This document shows, in pieces, positions 1 through 10,073 of a DNA stretch of 64,000 nt (position 1 is its first letter; each line of letters opens with the position of its first letter). Both the position numbers and the translations under genes were made by a program. The stretch comes from Littorina saxatilis (taxonomy: Eukaryota; Mollusca; Gastropoda; Littorinimorpha; Littorinidae), in the NCBI RefSeq assembly GCF_037325665.1, contig NW_027125834.1:7501-71500 (forward strand), in the 5' to 3' direction. The notes beneath the pieces were generated by a model. The model was not told where the DNA came from, did no database searches, and saw only the letters and a program-made list of their open reading frames with translations.

Positions 1-30
1 CGTCTGTCTGTCTGTCTGTCTGTCTATCTA
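1..30. repeat. (TCTG)n/(TCTA)n microsatellite
   Basis: Short tandem tetranucleotide run at the window edge, so its full length is not visible. Confidence 0.9.
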
Positions 31-190
31 CTTGGCGGAATCACCTTTGAGTGACAGTGGTGTCTGTCAGCATGACGAAACGCACGAACTGTTCGTCACT
101 GACTGTAGTCCCTTCACCATACTGCGCGGTCTTTGCCGCCAGGATTGCGTTGCTTGTTGACCCGTCCCCTGCAATACCACCAGTTGTAAA

Positions 191-370
191 TGTAGTGGAG
201 GAGTGGAAGGGTAGTAGTAGTAGACACGAAGCCCAAGTACAAGCGTCTTGTTTCAACTTTTTATTCAAGAAAACAATGCAAGGAAACGTAGAGGCCGAAG
301 GCGAAACCCGTAGACAGCAAAGCAAGTGTAGTGTCGTGTTCAGCTGCTAGGAGCGAATGCATCCTTATGC
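191..370 (-). repeat. 3' LTR of the fossil
   Basis: Direct repeat of 3356-3538. Its boundary at 191 is sharp because both copies begin at the same base (TGTAGTGGAGG on the plus strand). The other boundary near 370 is less sure, since the copies diverge after GCTTATGC and the true LTR may be longer. Confidence 0.7.
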
Positions 371-2648
371 GAAAATACAGTTTAACGACCTCTCTGCTTA
401 GAGCAATTTGGGTCAAAGATATCAGAGCCGAAGCTCTACGATGTGTGCCTGGGTGAAGATGAGCAGCAAAAAAAAAAAAAAAAAAAAAAAACATGCTTAT
501 GCCGGTGTCCGGCCTATACTTATAGCCCCGGCGCGGACTGCACAGAAAGCACCGCCCGCCGAGAATAAAAATCGCCTGAATACGGCCAGAAACACAAAAT
601 CTGTGTTTCTTACACTTGCTTTACCCTACGTTATTTAAACAAATACATAACCAATCAAAACAAACAGTACATCAAATAAAAGCTACGACCTTTTGCAATA
701 AATCACATTTCGTAAAAACTTATATTTATTTAGTAAGATGCAAAACCAATGGTCCTAGTGAAGGCACTGAACCAACTTCAGTGCGGAAAATTACAAAACT
801 CTCTAAACTGGAATAATGGACAAACTCATAAATCATACAGATAAAAAGAAGAACCCTAGACAAACATCATGATATGCGTTACTTGGGGGAAAATTATACA
901 TTGACTTAGTACGAAGCGGTAAAATCCGAAAGTAAATGGAATCGGCTAAATTCCTGCGCGAGTACCTGTCTGCATAAATTAGCAATCTTTGCAGAGGAAC
1001 CAAGCATCACTCATTACAACCAAATCCTTATAAACAAACTAAAATCATATGCAACATAGGTACGGGATATGTAATAGTGATACAAAAATGACAAAACAAT
1101 GATTGAAAAGACAAAGATGAGTTTGTGAGAATCAATTTCTCTCGACGATGCATGAAAACCGGTCAAGGTCAGAGTGACGCTTTGGTCAGTTCGAAGCATT
1201 ATCGTAAATAACACAATAATATGCAGCCATCCAGCCTAATCAGTGACTTCTATGCAAACCTAAATATAATTAGGACCGTATCAAAGATAAAAGGGACTTT
1301 GAAAGATAGAAGTTAGGTAGATATATAAAGAAAGGTATTTTATTAGAATTTGCGCCGGCAAGGTGCGCGCGCAGCATCGTATCGTCTGCTATGGGATGGG
1401 TTATCCCGTTTGTACTGTACACAAGGCTGTTTCGCTATGCGATGATTAGAGTGTTTAGGGTAGCGAAGTGCACTTTGCTACATCCCCCCCAACTCTTTTA
1501 CATATCAGCGGCCGCGCTGATTTTAAGAAAAACAGGAAAGCCTAAGGGCTGAATTTATCAAAACCATCTTAGATTATCCAAAAAGAGAAAAATTGCGAAA
1601 ACTTTGCCTATGACTTTCACATATGTCACTGAGAAAATCGACAGTTACAAAAACATGTTCTCGTGATCAGTACCAGCTTTGCTAAATCAAAAGTGAGGCC
1701 TGCATTTTACAAAGTGTCTCACATATGATCAAAGTACTGCGTCAAAAACATAAAAGTGCAAACAATCAGGAATTTCATGGGAAAACATTGCTACATTTAT
1801 TAAATTTTCTCCACTGAGAAAAAGTAACACAATGTCAACACTACCATACAAAAATGCAACCTTCATCCCCATCAACCCGTTTAGTTGATAATATAGGGTT
1901 TCTCTTTCAATGTGCGCTCTTGTATGCACAAGCTCAACACTCACAAAAACTCTCGCTCACGGCTTTACAGTAAAGGCTGTGTTTAAGACGTATTTTAGGT
2001 GAAAAACGTAACAGTTACAAAATGGACAGATTCACTAATGAATGACGTAGTTACCTGACACTGTTAAAATGATACATCATGTACAATACACCTGACACAA
2101 TGCAATGACATCCAACATTACAAATGATCTGTACCAAGCCTATTTAAAGGTAACAAGGTAAATCATAACTTAGTTTACGCTTAAGAGAGCAATTAAGAAA
2201 GTGATGATACAGGGCCTTATTTGAAGGTCAGCAAGTATTCACTAAATTACTTTCAACCCTAGGTGGCAATTACCATCAGATTTGTAGTATCTGCTTGTGC
2301 CAAAAAAAAAATCTTTCAATAAGCGCAAACATCCGCCAACACATTCCACTCAAAGCATCATGACAAATAATCGCAACAATCAATATCAATCATACCAATG
2401 CAAGAAACATGGCATAGCATACATGAAAATGAACATTATCAAACATCAACAAATTAAACGGCAACAAAACACCCGGCAGTAAACACACCTGCGAGTCTCT
2501 TCGTGGACGCAACACTTGCGTCACTTCACTGCCGCGAACACCGAGGAAAGTCTTATGTAATACCACATGGCTAACGTCACCAGCCCAAGTCTGTATCCGT
2601 CAAGTCCGATATGGCGTGTCACACTAGCTAAGAATGGGATTGCACGCG
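371..2648. other. Interior of the LTR fossil, no coding signal
   Basis: About 2.3 kb without a convincing reading frame on either strand. It contains a long A run (about 468-490). On the minus strand there is a G7 tract followed by TGTAGC at 1492 and an AATAAA-like site near 1345. That could be a polypurine tract and the start of another LTR, but no partner copy is present in the window. Confidence 0.5.
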
Positions 2649-3296
2649 CTACAGCCACTCGAGTACAGTATATACACTGGCTGAGTCCTGTAGGCTCTCT
2701 ACACCGTCATACACAGTCCGTTGAATAAGGGCTATAGTCACACTCACCAAATGGGCACCACACAGTTCCATCAAGGTCACACAACCGCAAAATAACACTT
2801 CGTCGAAGGTGGCGGCCGGCTTTTCTCGCAGGAAGCGGCACATGTCACGCTTCAGGGATTGTGGGTGGAGTCCTGTGGCGAAGGTCTTGAGCAGCGTATT
2901 GTCGTTCAGTGTGTTGGCCTCGGCAGCATTGGTCTTGGCCCACGCAGCGCGTAGGTGGCTGGCGTACTCGCTAACGGACTCGCCGAGACCCTGTTGTCGC
3001 CTGTGGAAAGCGGCAGCCAGTGCGACACTATCTCGCTGGTCGCCCCACGTCTGCTCCAAGATGGCGTAAATTTTGGCCGGCGTGTTGACCTCTGCTGCTG
3101 GTCGCCTGATGACCTCCTGTCGAGCCCTTCCGTCCAGCGCTCCAAGGATCCATGCCGCTGCAGCAAGTGCAGGGACCGTCTGTAGCTGCAGGATCAGCTT
3201 GGCCTCCTGGATGAAAGTCTCGGCGCAGTCGCCCTCGCCGGTGAAACGCCTCAGCTTGCAGAGCCGCAGGTTGGGGGTGTTTGCCTCGTCCGCCAT
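2649..3296 (-). pseudogene. Gag-like stretch of the LTR fossil
   Basis: Open stretch of 215 residues beginning ATG just inside the upstream LTR. Residues 15-170 look like a retrotransposon Gag/capsid region: FTGEGD near the start, an AWILGALDGRARQEV helix, then KIYAILEQTWGD, YASHLRAAWAK and LLKTFATGL. These match the usual order of retrotransposon-gag domains in Gypsy-like elements. No zinc knuckle or downstream Pol follows, and the last ~45 residues do not look Gag-like. It is treated here as a fossil fragment, not a host gene. Confidence 0.6.
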
Positions 3297-3355
3297 GTTT
3301 GCCTGTACTGTCTTCTTTCAGTTGATGCTTCTGTACCCTGCTGCGCAGCGCCAAA

Positions 3356-3538
3356 TGTAGTGGAGGAGTGGAAGGGTAGTAGAAGTAGGTACACGAAGCC
3401 CAAGTCCAAGAGTCTTGTTTCAACTTTTTATTCAAGAAAACAATGCAAGGAAACGTAGAGGCCGAAGGCGAAACCCGTAGACAGCAAAGCAAGTGTAGCG
3501 TCGTGTTCAGCTGCTAGGAGCGAATGCATGCTTATGCA
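3356..3538 (-). repeat. 5' LTR of the fossil
   Basis: Partner of 191-370 and adjacent to the Gag-like stretch, so it is the upstream LTR for the minus-strand element. Read on the minus strand it begins TGCATAAGC and ends CACTACA, the usual TG...CA form. Confidence 0.7.
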
Positions 3539-3552
3539 AGAGAAGAAGAAAT

Positions 3553-3616
3553 TTAAGGGGCTTATTGTCCGTCAGGTCTTAATTGCCTATATTGGACATG
3601 AATTGGTTTATACGAT
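3553..3616 (-). repeat. 3'-end fragment of the Thr-headed SINE
   Basis: This ~64-bp piece, holding GTCCGTCAGGTCTTAATTGC and GGACATGAATTGG, matches the 3' end of the complete SINE at 29505-29816 almost base for base. It has no tRNA head. It abuts the 3' tail of the L1 LINE, so it is either a 5'-truncated SINE or one cut by that insertion. Confidence 0.75.
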
Positions 3617-4004
3617 CAACAAAAAACACAAAAAAACAAACAAAAAAAACAAAAAAACAAAAAAAACAAAACAAAAAAAGGTGGGGCTGGTTAAAAGAGG
3701 GAGGATGACGGGAGTGGGGGTGATAAGATATTTAAGAGGATCTGTTAAGATTGGATAAGGTCGAGTACTTTGTATCACCTGAATATAGGTGGGATCCACA
3801 TACGTATTCTGGGGGGATGGGACGATAAAAACGAGTGTTTATTTCATCCAATTGATGTTTAAAAGTTATAAAAGTCAGAGCCACGTTTGATTAATACCGG
3901 TTAAAAGCAGGTATCCGTATTGGGAAACAGCATCCCAATACCGAGAAAGAATTGAGTTCTATTAAAATTATTTGCACTGGTTAGAACCATCTAGCTATGT
4001 TTGA
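3617..4004 (-). other. 3' UTR and tail of L1
   Basis: Non-coding 3' end of L1. It contains the self-complementary pair around ATTGGGATGCTGTTTCCCAAT near 3918-3942 and a stretch (CCCGTCATCCTCCC) shared with the 3' end of L2 and L3. It ends in runs of T broken by single G. The repeated modules seen in the 3' UTR of L2 and L3 are absent, so L1 belongs to a different subfamily. Confidence 0.7.
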
Positions 4005-7000
4005 CTAACTGTGTTTCCAGCCTAGTTCTGTGTGGTGATGCAGAAATTGTGTTGGTGTGAGCTTGTGGGTGTGTTGGTATTCATGCACTGTGTTAAAATT
4101 TACTTTGTTAAAATCACAGTTATGAAAGATGTGTTCAAAGCTAAAAACTTCTCCGCACTCGCAGTGGTGCAGGAAGAGGTTATGGATACAGCCCTCGGTG
4201 CGGGTTCTGTGGAACATTCTCAGGAGGCCGGGAGGGAGGGGGGGAAATGATCCCCCGTCAGGCTGACTCGCGAGGCTGCAAAAAAATGTCTTTTTTATTT
4301 TAGCGTAAGCTTCAGATTTGGAAAATTTAATGTTGATGATAAAGTCATCCGGTAGCTCTGTAGCTGTTTTGGCTGCCTGGTCGGCTAAATCATTTCCTCT
4401 TATGCCCGTATGGGACGGAACGTATAGGAATCTCAGGTCTGTCCCAGCTGTTATAATTTGATGTGATAGGAAGAGTGCTTCGTTTTGGAGTTCTAGACGG
4501 TTGTTAGTTTTTCCTTGCATGGCTTGTAAAGACGATTTGGAATCGGTGCAAATCACCGCGGCAACTGGTTTGTTATGTAAATCCTTAACAAACGTAAGTG
4601 CCATAATAATGGCGAATAGTTTAGCGGAAAAGATTGAGATGTTGGGGTTCAATTTGTAATGTTTTACAGTGTTCATATCGGGGATAACGAAGGCACAGCC
4701 GACGGTGCCGTCCTGTAGTTTAGATCCGTCTGTATAAATCTGTAAATAATTGACATATGTTGTTTTAAGTTCTTGTTGGGCGATTGACTTTAATAAAAGG
4801 GGGTTGTCTACTTTAGTGGCTGTTGGGTGAAGGGAGCCTGTTATAATTGGGGCCTCCAGTAACCAGGGGGGGTATACCTGTGGGTTTTTTTTTACTATGT
4901 TTTCCGGGGTGATGTTACTACCAGTAAGTAGTGGTTTAACAAAATCACAGAGAGGTGTGGTCTTATCATAGATGGTTTTAGTTTTTTCTTTTAATGTGTC
5001 CATGTGAATACGAGTGTTTTTGGTGAAGGATTCTCGTACGACTTCACTTGTGGGGTTGTCAGTGGTGTATGAGCGCACACCGTATTGAGCGGCGCGCAGT
5101 GTCCTTTCTTCTTGTAGTGTTGTCCAGCCTACCTCTTTGTAAACAAGTTTGTTTTTAGCGTGTTTACATGTGCCGAGGGCCAGTTTCAGTGCCTTTAGTT
5201 CTACTGTATCTAGTTTTTTTAAAACAGATTTCGGTGCCGTGAAGAAAGCCTCCTGGCCATAAGTGAGCCTAGACCTGACGAGGGCTCTAACTATGTCTGT
5301 CATGATCTTTTTGCCACAAGCCCACGGCTCTGCTCTTAAAAGTTTGATTAGGCTGATTGTTTTATTCGCCTTATTTACTAGGTGTAGAATGTGGGGTGAC
5401 CAGCATAGGTTCCGCTCGATAATGACGCCTAGGAATTTCACCTGTTTACTGGGGGATAGGATTGTTTCGCCTATGTTTAATTTACATTTATCCAGTTTTT
5501 GTTGCCTTGAGACTACCATAAAGACCGTTTTTTCTGCTGCCAGTAGGAATCCGTTTAGGTTCATGTACTCTACCAGGTTATCTATTTTAGTTTGATAGGG
5601 GGTCATATTTGGTTTTTTATTACTTAGGATACGTGGTTTTGTGTTGTCAACCAGGGCTAAGTCATCGGCATATAGCATAATGGTGGCTCCTCCCACGTCC
5701 ACAAGATCTATGTCGTGTAACATTATCATGAATAAAGTTGGGGCAATCACACTACCCTGGGGCACCCCCATATCTATCTTCTGTGGGGCTGATGTAGCGG
5801 AGCCAACTCTAACTGAAATTTCACGATCAGAGATAAAACTCTTTATGAAGTGGTACAGGCGCCCGGTGACACCAATACGCTGTAATTTAGTTAGGAGGCG
5901 AGCGTGCCACACTGAGTCATAAGCTTTTTGTATGTCAAAGAAGGTGGCAAGAAGGGCGTGGCTTTTATGCACTAATGCTTTTTTCATAGTTTCCACTAGT
6001 TTGACAATATGGTCTGTACAGGATCGGCCTTTCCTGAAGCCCGCCTGACATGAGGGGATGATTTTATGTTTATCCAGGTAAAACTCTAATCTTTCTTTTA
6101 TAACTTTTTCATACAGTTTACCTAGGTGGGGAGTTAATGATATGGGGCGGTAACTACCTGGCACATCCTTAGGTTTACCTTGTTTATGAATAGCTACGAC
6201 CTGTGCGTGTTTCCAGGCTTGGGGAATAGTGTTTTTAATCCAAATAAAGTTATAAAAATCTGCTAAAATGTTAATAAACGATTGTGGGAACTTACTTATT
6301 AATCTGTAAGATATAATGTCTACTCCTGATGCTTTTTTAACGTCCTTTATTTCTTTTATTGCCCTGCCACACTCCCTTGACGTAATGGGACTATTTATAG
6401 GATTGGAGTTGTCACTGGGGGGATCGCTGAATTCCTCCTCCATTTGTGTGCGGAAAAATAAATCATCCGGATTTAGGTGGGCTGATTGGCTGGCTTTAGA
6501 AAAAGTCTCTGCTAACACATTTGCCTTGTCTAAATCGGTAGCTGTTTTAGTTCCGTTTACAGTCAGGGGTTTCTCCGGTAGTCTAGTCCGCCTCTTGTGA
6601 CGTTTTAATTTTTTCCAAACTTTACCAGAATCCTTATAATCTTTGACGGATGAGTCTACAAACTCCTCCCAGTGGGACAGTTTAGCTTTAGCTATGGTCA
6701 GGGCACACGTACTCTCCGCCTCTTTCATGAGGTTATAATTTATACTGTTCTGGTTTCGTGAAAAGGCCTTAATGCGTGCTCTCTTAGCCTCTACCACTTT
6801 GCTGCATTCTTCGTTCCACCACGAAGATACCTTAGCTTCGTTAAAAACTGTATTTACCTTCTTTGGAATACATAGGTCGACTGCTGTTAATACTTTAGTC
6901 CGTATGTTTTCATAAAAAATGTTAATGTCTTCGTTTTTAACGTCTTCCAATTTAGTTTCACTCAATACTTGTTGGAAATGTTGCCAGTCGGCTTTATTAT

Positions 7001-7814
7001 AGGAATATGGTTGTTGTGGGAGGGTGTTTATTTTGTCTGGTTCGGAGCTATGAATAGAGGCTAAGATGACTATGTGGTCCGAGTGAAGCGTGTCGGGGAA
7101 GGCATGCCAGTCTGTCTGCAAGAATAGGGAATTGCTAATGAGAGTCAGATCAATCGCCGAAGCTTTACAGACGTGACTGTCCGGTATTCTAGTTATCTCC
7201 CCGTCGTTTAACAGTTGAAAGCCCGAGTCCATAATACAGTCTGCTAGGTAGCTTTTTTTCCCTGGGGGGTAATCTCGTTCCCACATCACGTGCCTGTCAT
7301 TGAAGTCTCCAGCTATCAGCCAGTTTTTGTTTTTGTGAGAGATGTTACTGATCCAAGCGGTTCGACCACTCTTCGCACAGCCTGTAGGATAATACATATT
7401 TAAGACATTTAGGTTTTTGCTGCCTTTCATATGCACCTGAACCAGGCAGGACCATACATTTTCTTCAGATGAGACTGGTGAAGTCTCAACGTCATAGGAT
7501 AGTCCACATCTAATATAAGTGGCGACCTTTATTAATTTCCCTTTGTTTTTAATGTCAATTACTGGTGGGTAATAAAAGCCATCTAGTTTGGGTAATTTGC
7601 TGTAGTGGACATTGGTTGACTGCAGGGCCAATATATCACATGATTCATTATATAGAAAATCTTTCAGATAACTGATTGTAGTATTGATACTTCTGCAGTT
7701 CCACTGCATGATTCTCAGGTTTTGATTTTTTCCTGTGCCTGGTCCTTCCATTGAAGGGTGAATTAGGGAGGTTAAAAATAAAACGGTTAAAACTTGGTAT
7801 CTGGTGTGCTCCAT
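4005..7814 (-). CDS. L1 ORF2: endonuclease-RT-RNase H polyprotein
   Basis: 1269 residues, uninterrupted. APE-type endonuclease lies at about 30-250 (MQWNCRS, GDFNDRH near 171, SAIDLTL, SDHIV near 243). It nicks target DNA. Reverse transcriptase is at about 480-800, with SYRPISL near 555, FFDIQKAYDSVW, GVPQGSVIAP and the catalytic YADD near 718. RNase H is at about 1020-1150 (YTDGSK, CTDSKSS, SHTGIRGNDLAD). A C-terminal CEC-x8-H-x3-C cluster sits near 1211. One key residue differs: the second RNase H acidic residue, expected in SAELYA as in L2, is lysine here (SAKLFA, about K1065), so RNase H is probably inactive. The start ATG shares its A with the ORF1 stop, pointing to translational coupling. 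Confidence 0.93.
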   Translation of the reverse strand: MEHTRYQVLTVLFLTSLIHPSMEGPGTGKNQNLRIMQWNCRSINTTISYLKDFLYNESCDILALQSTNVHYSKLPKLDGFYYPPVIDIKNKGKLIKVATYIRCGLSYDVETSPVSSEENVWSCLVQVHMKGSKNLNVLNMYYPTGCAKSGRTAWISNISHKNKNWLIAGDFNDRHVMWERDYPPGKKSYLADCIMDSGFQLLNDGEITRIPDSHVCKASAIDLTLISNSLFLQTDWHAFPDTLHSDHIVILASIHSSEPDKINTLPQQPYSYNKADWQHFQQVLSETKLEDVKNEDINIFYENIRTKVLTAVDLCIPKKVNTVFNEAKVSSWWNEECSKVVEAKRARIKAFSRNQNSINYNLMKEAESTCALTIAKAKLSHWEEFVDSSVKDYKDSGKVWKKLKRHKRRTRLPEKPLTVNGTKTATDLDKANVLAETFSKASQSAHLNPDDLFFRTQMEEEFSDPPSDNSNPINSPITSRECGRAIKEIKDVKKASGVDIISYRLISKFPQSFINILADFYNFIWIKNTIPQAWKHAQVVAIHKQGKPKDVPGSYRPISLTPHLGKLYEKVIKERLEFYLDKHKIIPSCQAGFRKGRSCTDHIVKLVETMKKALVHKSHALLATFFDIQKAYDSVWHARLLTKLQRIGVTGRLYHFIKSFISDREISVRVGSATSAPQKIDMGVPQGSVIAPTLFMIMLHDIDLVDVGGATIMLYADDLALVDNTKPRILSNKKPNMTPYQTKIDNLVEYMNLNGFLLAAEKTVFMVVSRQQKLDKCKLNIGETILSPSKQVKFLGVIIERNLCWSPHILHLVNKANKTISLIKLLRAEPWACGKKIMTDIVRALVRSRLTYGQEAFFTAPKSVLKKLDTVELKALKLALGTCKHAKNKLVYKEVGWTTLQEERTLRAAQYGVRSYTTDNPTSEVVRESFTKNTRIHMDTLKEKTKTIYDKTTPLCDFVKPLLTGSNITPENIVKKNPQVYPPWLLEAPIITGSLHPTATKVDNPLLLKSIAQQELKTTYVNYLQIYTDGSKLQDGTVGCAFVIPDMNTVKHYKLNPNISIFSAKLFAIIMALTFVKDLHNKPVAAVICTDSKSSLQAMQGKTNNRLELQNEALFLSHQIITAGTDLRFLYVPSHTGIRGNDLADQAAKTATELPDDFIINIKFSKSEAYAKIKKTFFCSLASQPDGGSFPPLPPGLLRMFHRTRTEGCIHNLFLHHCECGEVFSFEHIFHNCDFNKVNFNTVHEYQHTHKLTPTQFLHHHTELGWKHS

Positions 7815-7816
7815 TA
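7812..7816 (-). promoter_or_regulatory. TAATG stop-start overlap of ORF1/ORF2
   Basis: Read on the minus strand, the ORF1 stop TAA and the ORF2 start ATG share one A (7814). UAAUG overlaps are known from the SART1 LINE to support termination-reinitiation. The same arrangement occurs in L2 at 14968-14972. Confidence 0.85.
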
Positions 7817-9964
7817 TAGGGTCATTTTGTACTGTAAGATTTCCTTTATTGTCAGATCTCTTGCCCCAGCCAGCGAGCCTAGGGCCAACATTGTGTCATC
7901 AGGTTTGATGGGGGTGATATTTAACTTTGTGATGGAGTTGTAGATTGTGGTTAGTGAGTCTATCAGTGCGTTTGGGTTTTGTTGTTGTTTTGCCTGCATC
8001 ATAAAAATCAAAGTTTGTTCCAAGAATGCTTGGAGTTCTGATTGCTCTTGTGGGACGTGTTTCTTTGTGGTGTAGATTTTCTGTATGAGTGTCTGCGCTA
8101 ATTCTTCTTCTGCTTTACGTCTCTCTGCTTGGATCTTGCTAAGTATCCCCTCCTCCACTTCTTTCATGACCCTAGTGAGTATTTGTGTAGTGAGGTCGTC
8201 TTTCTGCGTGTCCGTGTACGGGAGTGTTTGTGTTGGTTCTGTATTGGTGTACTGTTCTGTCTGTGTGTGTGTGTCTTTCGGGTGCTTTTGTTTGATGTTT
8301 GGCTTAAGGGTTCTGGGTTTAGGTCGGGGGCGCGGCCGTTGGGAGAAAGGCGGTATCGCCGCCTCACCGCCTATCGACTCTAGTAGGGGGGCGTGGTCTA
8401 TCGCCTGGCCGCGTTTCGCAGCGAAGGCGTAGCCCTCGCGCGGTGTGGAGGCTCGAGTGACAGGCGCCCGCCAGTAGTCATCCCTCTTCTCCGAGGGGAG
8501 GGTCGGACCTTGCTGTTTTACTAGTTTTTGTTCCTTCTGCTTACGGGCTCTTAGCAGAGCCTCAGCGTACGGGATATAGGAGGAGGCCCTTATTCTGTTT
8601 GCCTCAACTCTCAGCCTAATTTCGGGGCAACCCTGATAGGCGGAAGAGTGTTCTCCTTGACAGTTGATGCAGTGTCTGTCTCTCACACAGTCTTTACCCT
8701 CGTGACCGAGGGTACCACACCGGGCGCAGGTGGGTTTCTTGCTCCGGCATTGAAACTTCAGATGGCCTAGTCTTTGGCACTTGCCACATCGTCTGGCTGG
8801 CATTGAGTATGGTTCTACACCATATATCTCCCCCTCGAGTACGATACACTCGGGAAGGACTGCAGCTTTAAAAACTATGCGTACTGCTGTGGATGGTTTC
8901 TGATCCTTTGTTTTTAGTCTGGTCATGTTTTTAACTGTGTTTTTTCCTTTTTCTATGATGCCGCCTGTGTCTGACCTGACTCGGACAGAGACGCTCATCT
9001 CCATGAGTTCCCCGTCCGAGTGGGAGAGGGGGACTCTTTTGATTACCCCCTCGGTAGTGGCCTCGGGGGCAAAACAGTTTATGGTTATTCCGCCGATCTT
9101 GGACCGTGCGATCAGTTTTTGTTGCTGGGCGGGGGAAACACACCCTACCAGTACGCGACCACCAGGGAGCTTACGCACTGACAGGATGGTTCCCACCGCA
9201 ACACTGAGAGTTTTAGAGAGATGGAGGCCGAGTCCATGAAGGGTGGCCGGGCCCTCCCTCAAGTCCTCTATGATGACAGGGAACTCCAGGAAGTCAGGGG
9301 TGGGGGTGATTTTTTCATGGAACAGTCTTTTCCTGGCTGACTTTTTGTTTTGGTTTTGGGTTTCTGACTGCTTTTTAACTGATGACTCTTGATTTTGAGT
9401 TGGTTTTGGGGGTATTTCCTGAATTGCCTGGCTGTTGATGTCTGTGTTAACAGGGTTAGACTGAGTTTTGTTCTCTGAGTGGGTAGTTTTATTTGTTTTC
9501 CTGCGTTTCCGCAGTTTTTTGCTTTTTGCCAGTTGGTACGCTTTTTCTTCTTGCCTGGCTAATTTTAGTCCCTCTGCCGTAGGGGACACGTCCCACTCCG
9601 GTATCGACTGTGAGGAGGGGTCGTTCCTACCCTCCTCTTCCTCGTCACTATCGCTGGCCGCGCGCGGGCGCTTTAGCGGCGATGCTGTATCGCCTGGCCC
9701 ACCTGGCTCGCCGGCCTGGGCCACGCGGCTGACGTCACGGTGACGCCCCGGACCGACCTTCGCGGAGCGTTTGTTGTTGTTTTGATTTGGGCTGTTATTG
9801 TTTGTCGTGGAGGCGATCACGCTCGACTCAACCGATGTTCCAGACATCTCTGATGGGTACCCGAGGCTCCACCAATCTTTTTCGCACAACCGAGTTGAGT
9901 CTAATGGCAGTTCCGCCATGATAGAGCAGTTAAAAACTGTAGAGTCCAGCTCTGTGTTGTTCAT
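7814..9964 (-). CDS. L1 ORF1: Gag-like RNA-binding protein, 3 zinc knuckles
   Basis: 716 residues, uninterrupted. The N-terminal third is charged and low in complexity, with DSDEEEEG and Lys/Arg-rich tracts resembling nuclear localisation signals. A conserved block around FLEFPVIIEDLREGPATLHG is shared with L2. Three CCHC-type knuckles occupy about 392-445: CGKCQRLGHLKFQC, CARCGTLGHEGKDC and CINCQGEHSSAYQGC. The C-terminal ~120 residues are helical and Gln/Glu-rich, possibly for multimerisation. Such proteins coat LINE RNA in the ribonucleoprotein. ATG at 9964 was chosen as the longest frame; two further in-frame ATGs lie within the first 45 codons, so the exact start is uncertain. Confidence 0.88.
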   Translation of the reverse strand: MNNTELDSTVFNCSIMAELPLDSTRLCEKDWWSLGYPSEMSGTSVESSVIASTTNNNSPNQNNNKRSAKVGPGRHRDVSRVAQAGEPGGPGDTASPLKRPRAASDSDEEEEGRNDPSSQSIPEWDVSPTAEGLKLARQEEKAYQLAKSKKLRKRRKTNKTTHSENKTQSNPVNTDINSQAIQEIPPKPTQNQESSVKKQSETQNQNKKSARKRLFHEKITPTPDFLEFPVIIEDLREGPATLHGLGLHLSKTLSVAVGTILSVRKLPGGRVLVGCVSPAQQQKLIARSKIGGITINCFAPEATTEGVIKRVPLSHSDGELMEMSVSVRVRSDTGGIIEKGKNTVKNMTRLKTKDQKPSTAVRIVFKAAVLPECIVLEGEIYGVEPYSMPARRCGKCQRLGHLKFQCRSKKPTCARCGTLGHEGKDCVRDRHCINCQGEHSSAYQGCPEIRLRVEANRIRASSYIPYAEALLRARKQKEQKLVKQQGPTLPSEKRDDYWRAPVTRASTPREGYAFAAKRGQAIDHAPLLESIGGEAAIPPFSQRPRPRPKPRTLKPNIKQKHPKDTHTQTEQYTNTEPTQTLPYTDTQKDDLTTQILTRVMKEVEEGILSKIQAERRKAEEELAQTLIQKIYTTKKHVPQEQSELQAFLEQTLIFMMQAKQQQNPNALIDSLTTIYNSITKLNITPIKPDDTMLALGSLAGARDLTIKEILQYKMTL

Positions 9965-10038
9965 ATGTTATTATTGCACTCTCATCCCAACACGGCCAGT
10001 ACAGCACCAGGGCTATTTAAAAAAAAATAAAAATAAAA

Positions 10039-10073
<35 letters not shown>

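Larger units (their letters stand above)
191..3538 (-). mobile_element. LTR-retrotransposon fossil (Gag-only, minus strand)
   Basis: Two direct copies of a ~180-bp sequence (191-370 and 3356-3538) bracket the element. Read on the minus strand each ends in CA, and the upstream copy begins TG. The upstream copy is followed by a primer-binding-site-like TTTGGCGCTG (3346-3355) and then a Gag-like stretch. No reverse transcriptase, protease or integrase is visible inside, so it is broken or was always non-autonomous. By eye the repeats differ by a few percent, which suggests an insertion that is not ancient. No convincing target duplication was found. Family: Gypsy-type by the Gag, but clade unresolved. 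Confidence 0.7.
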
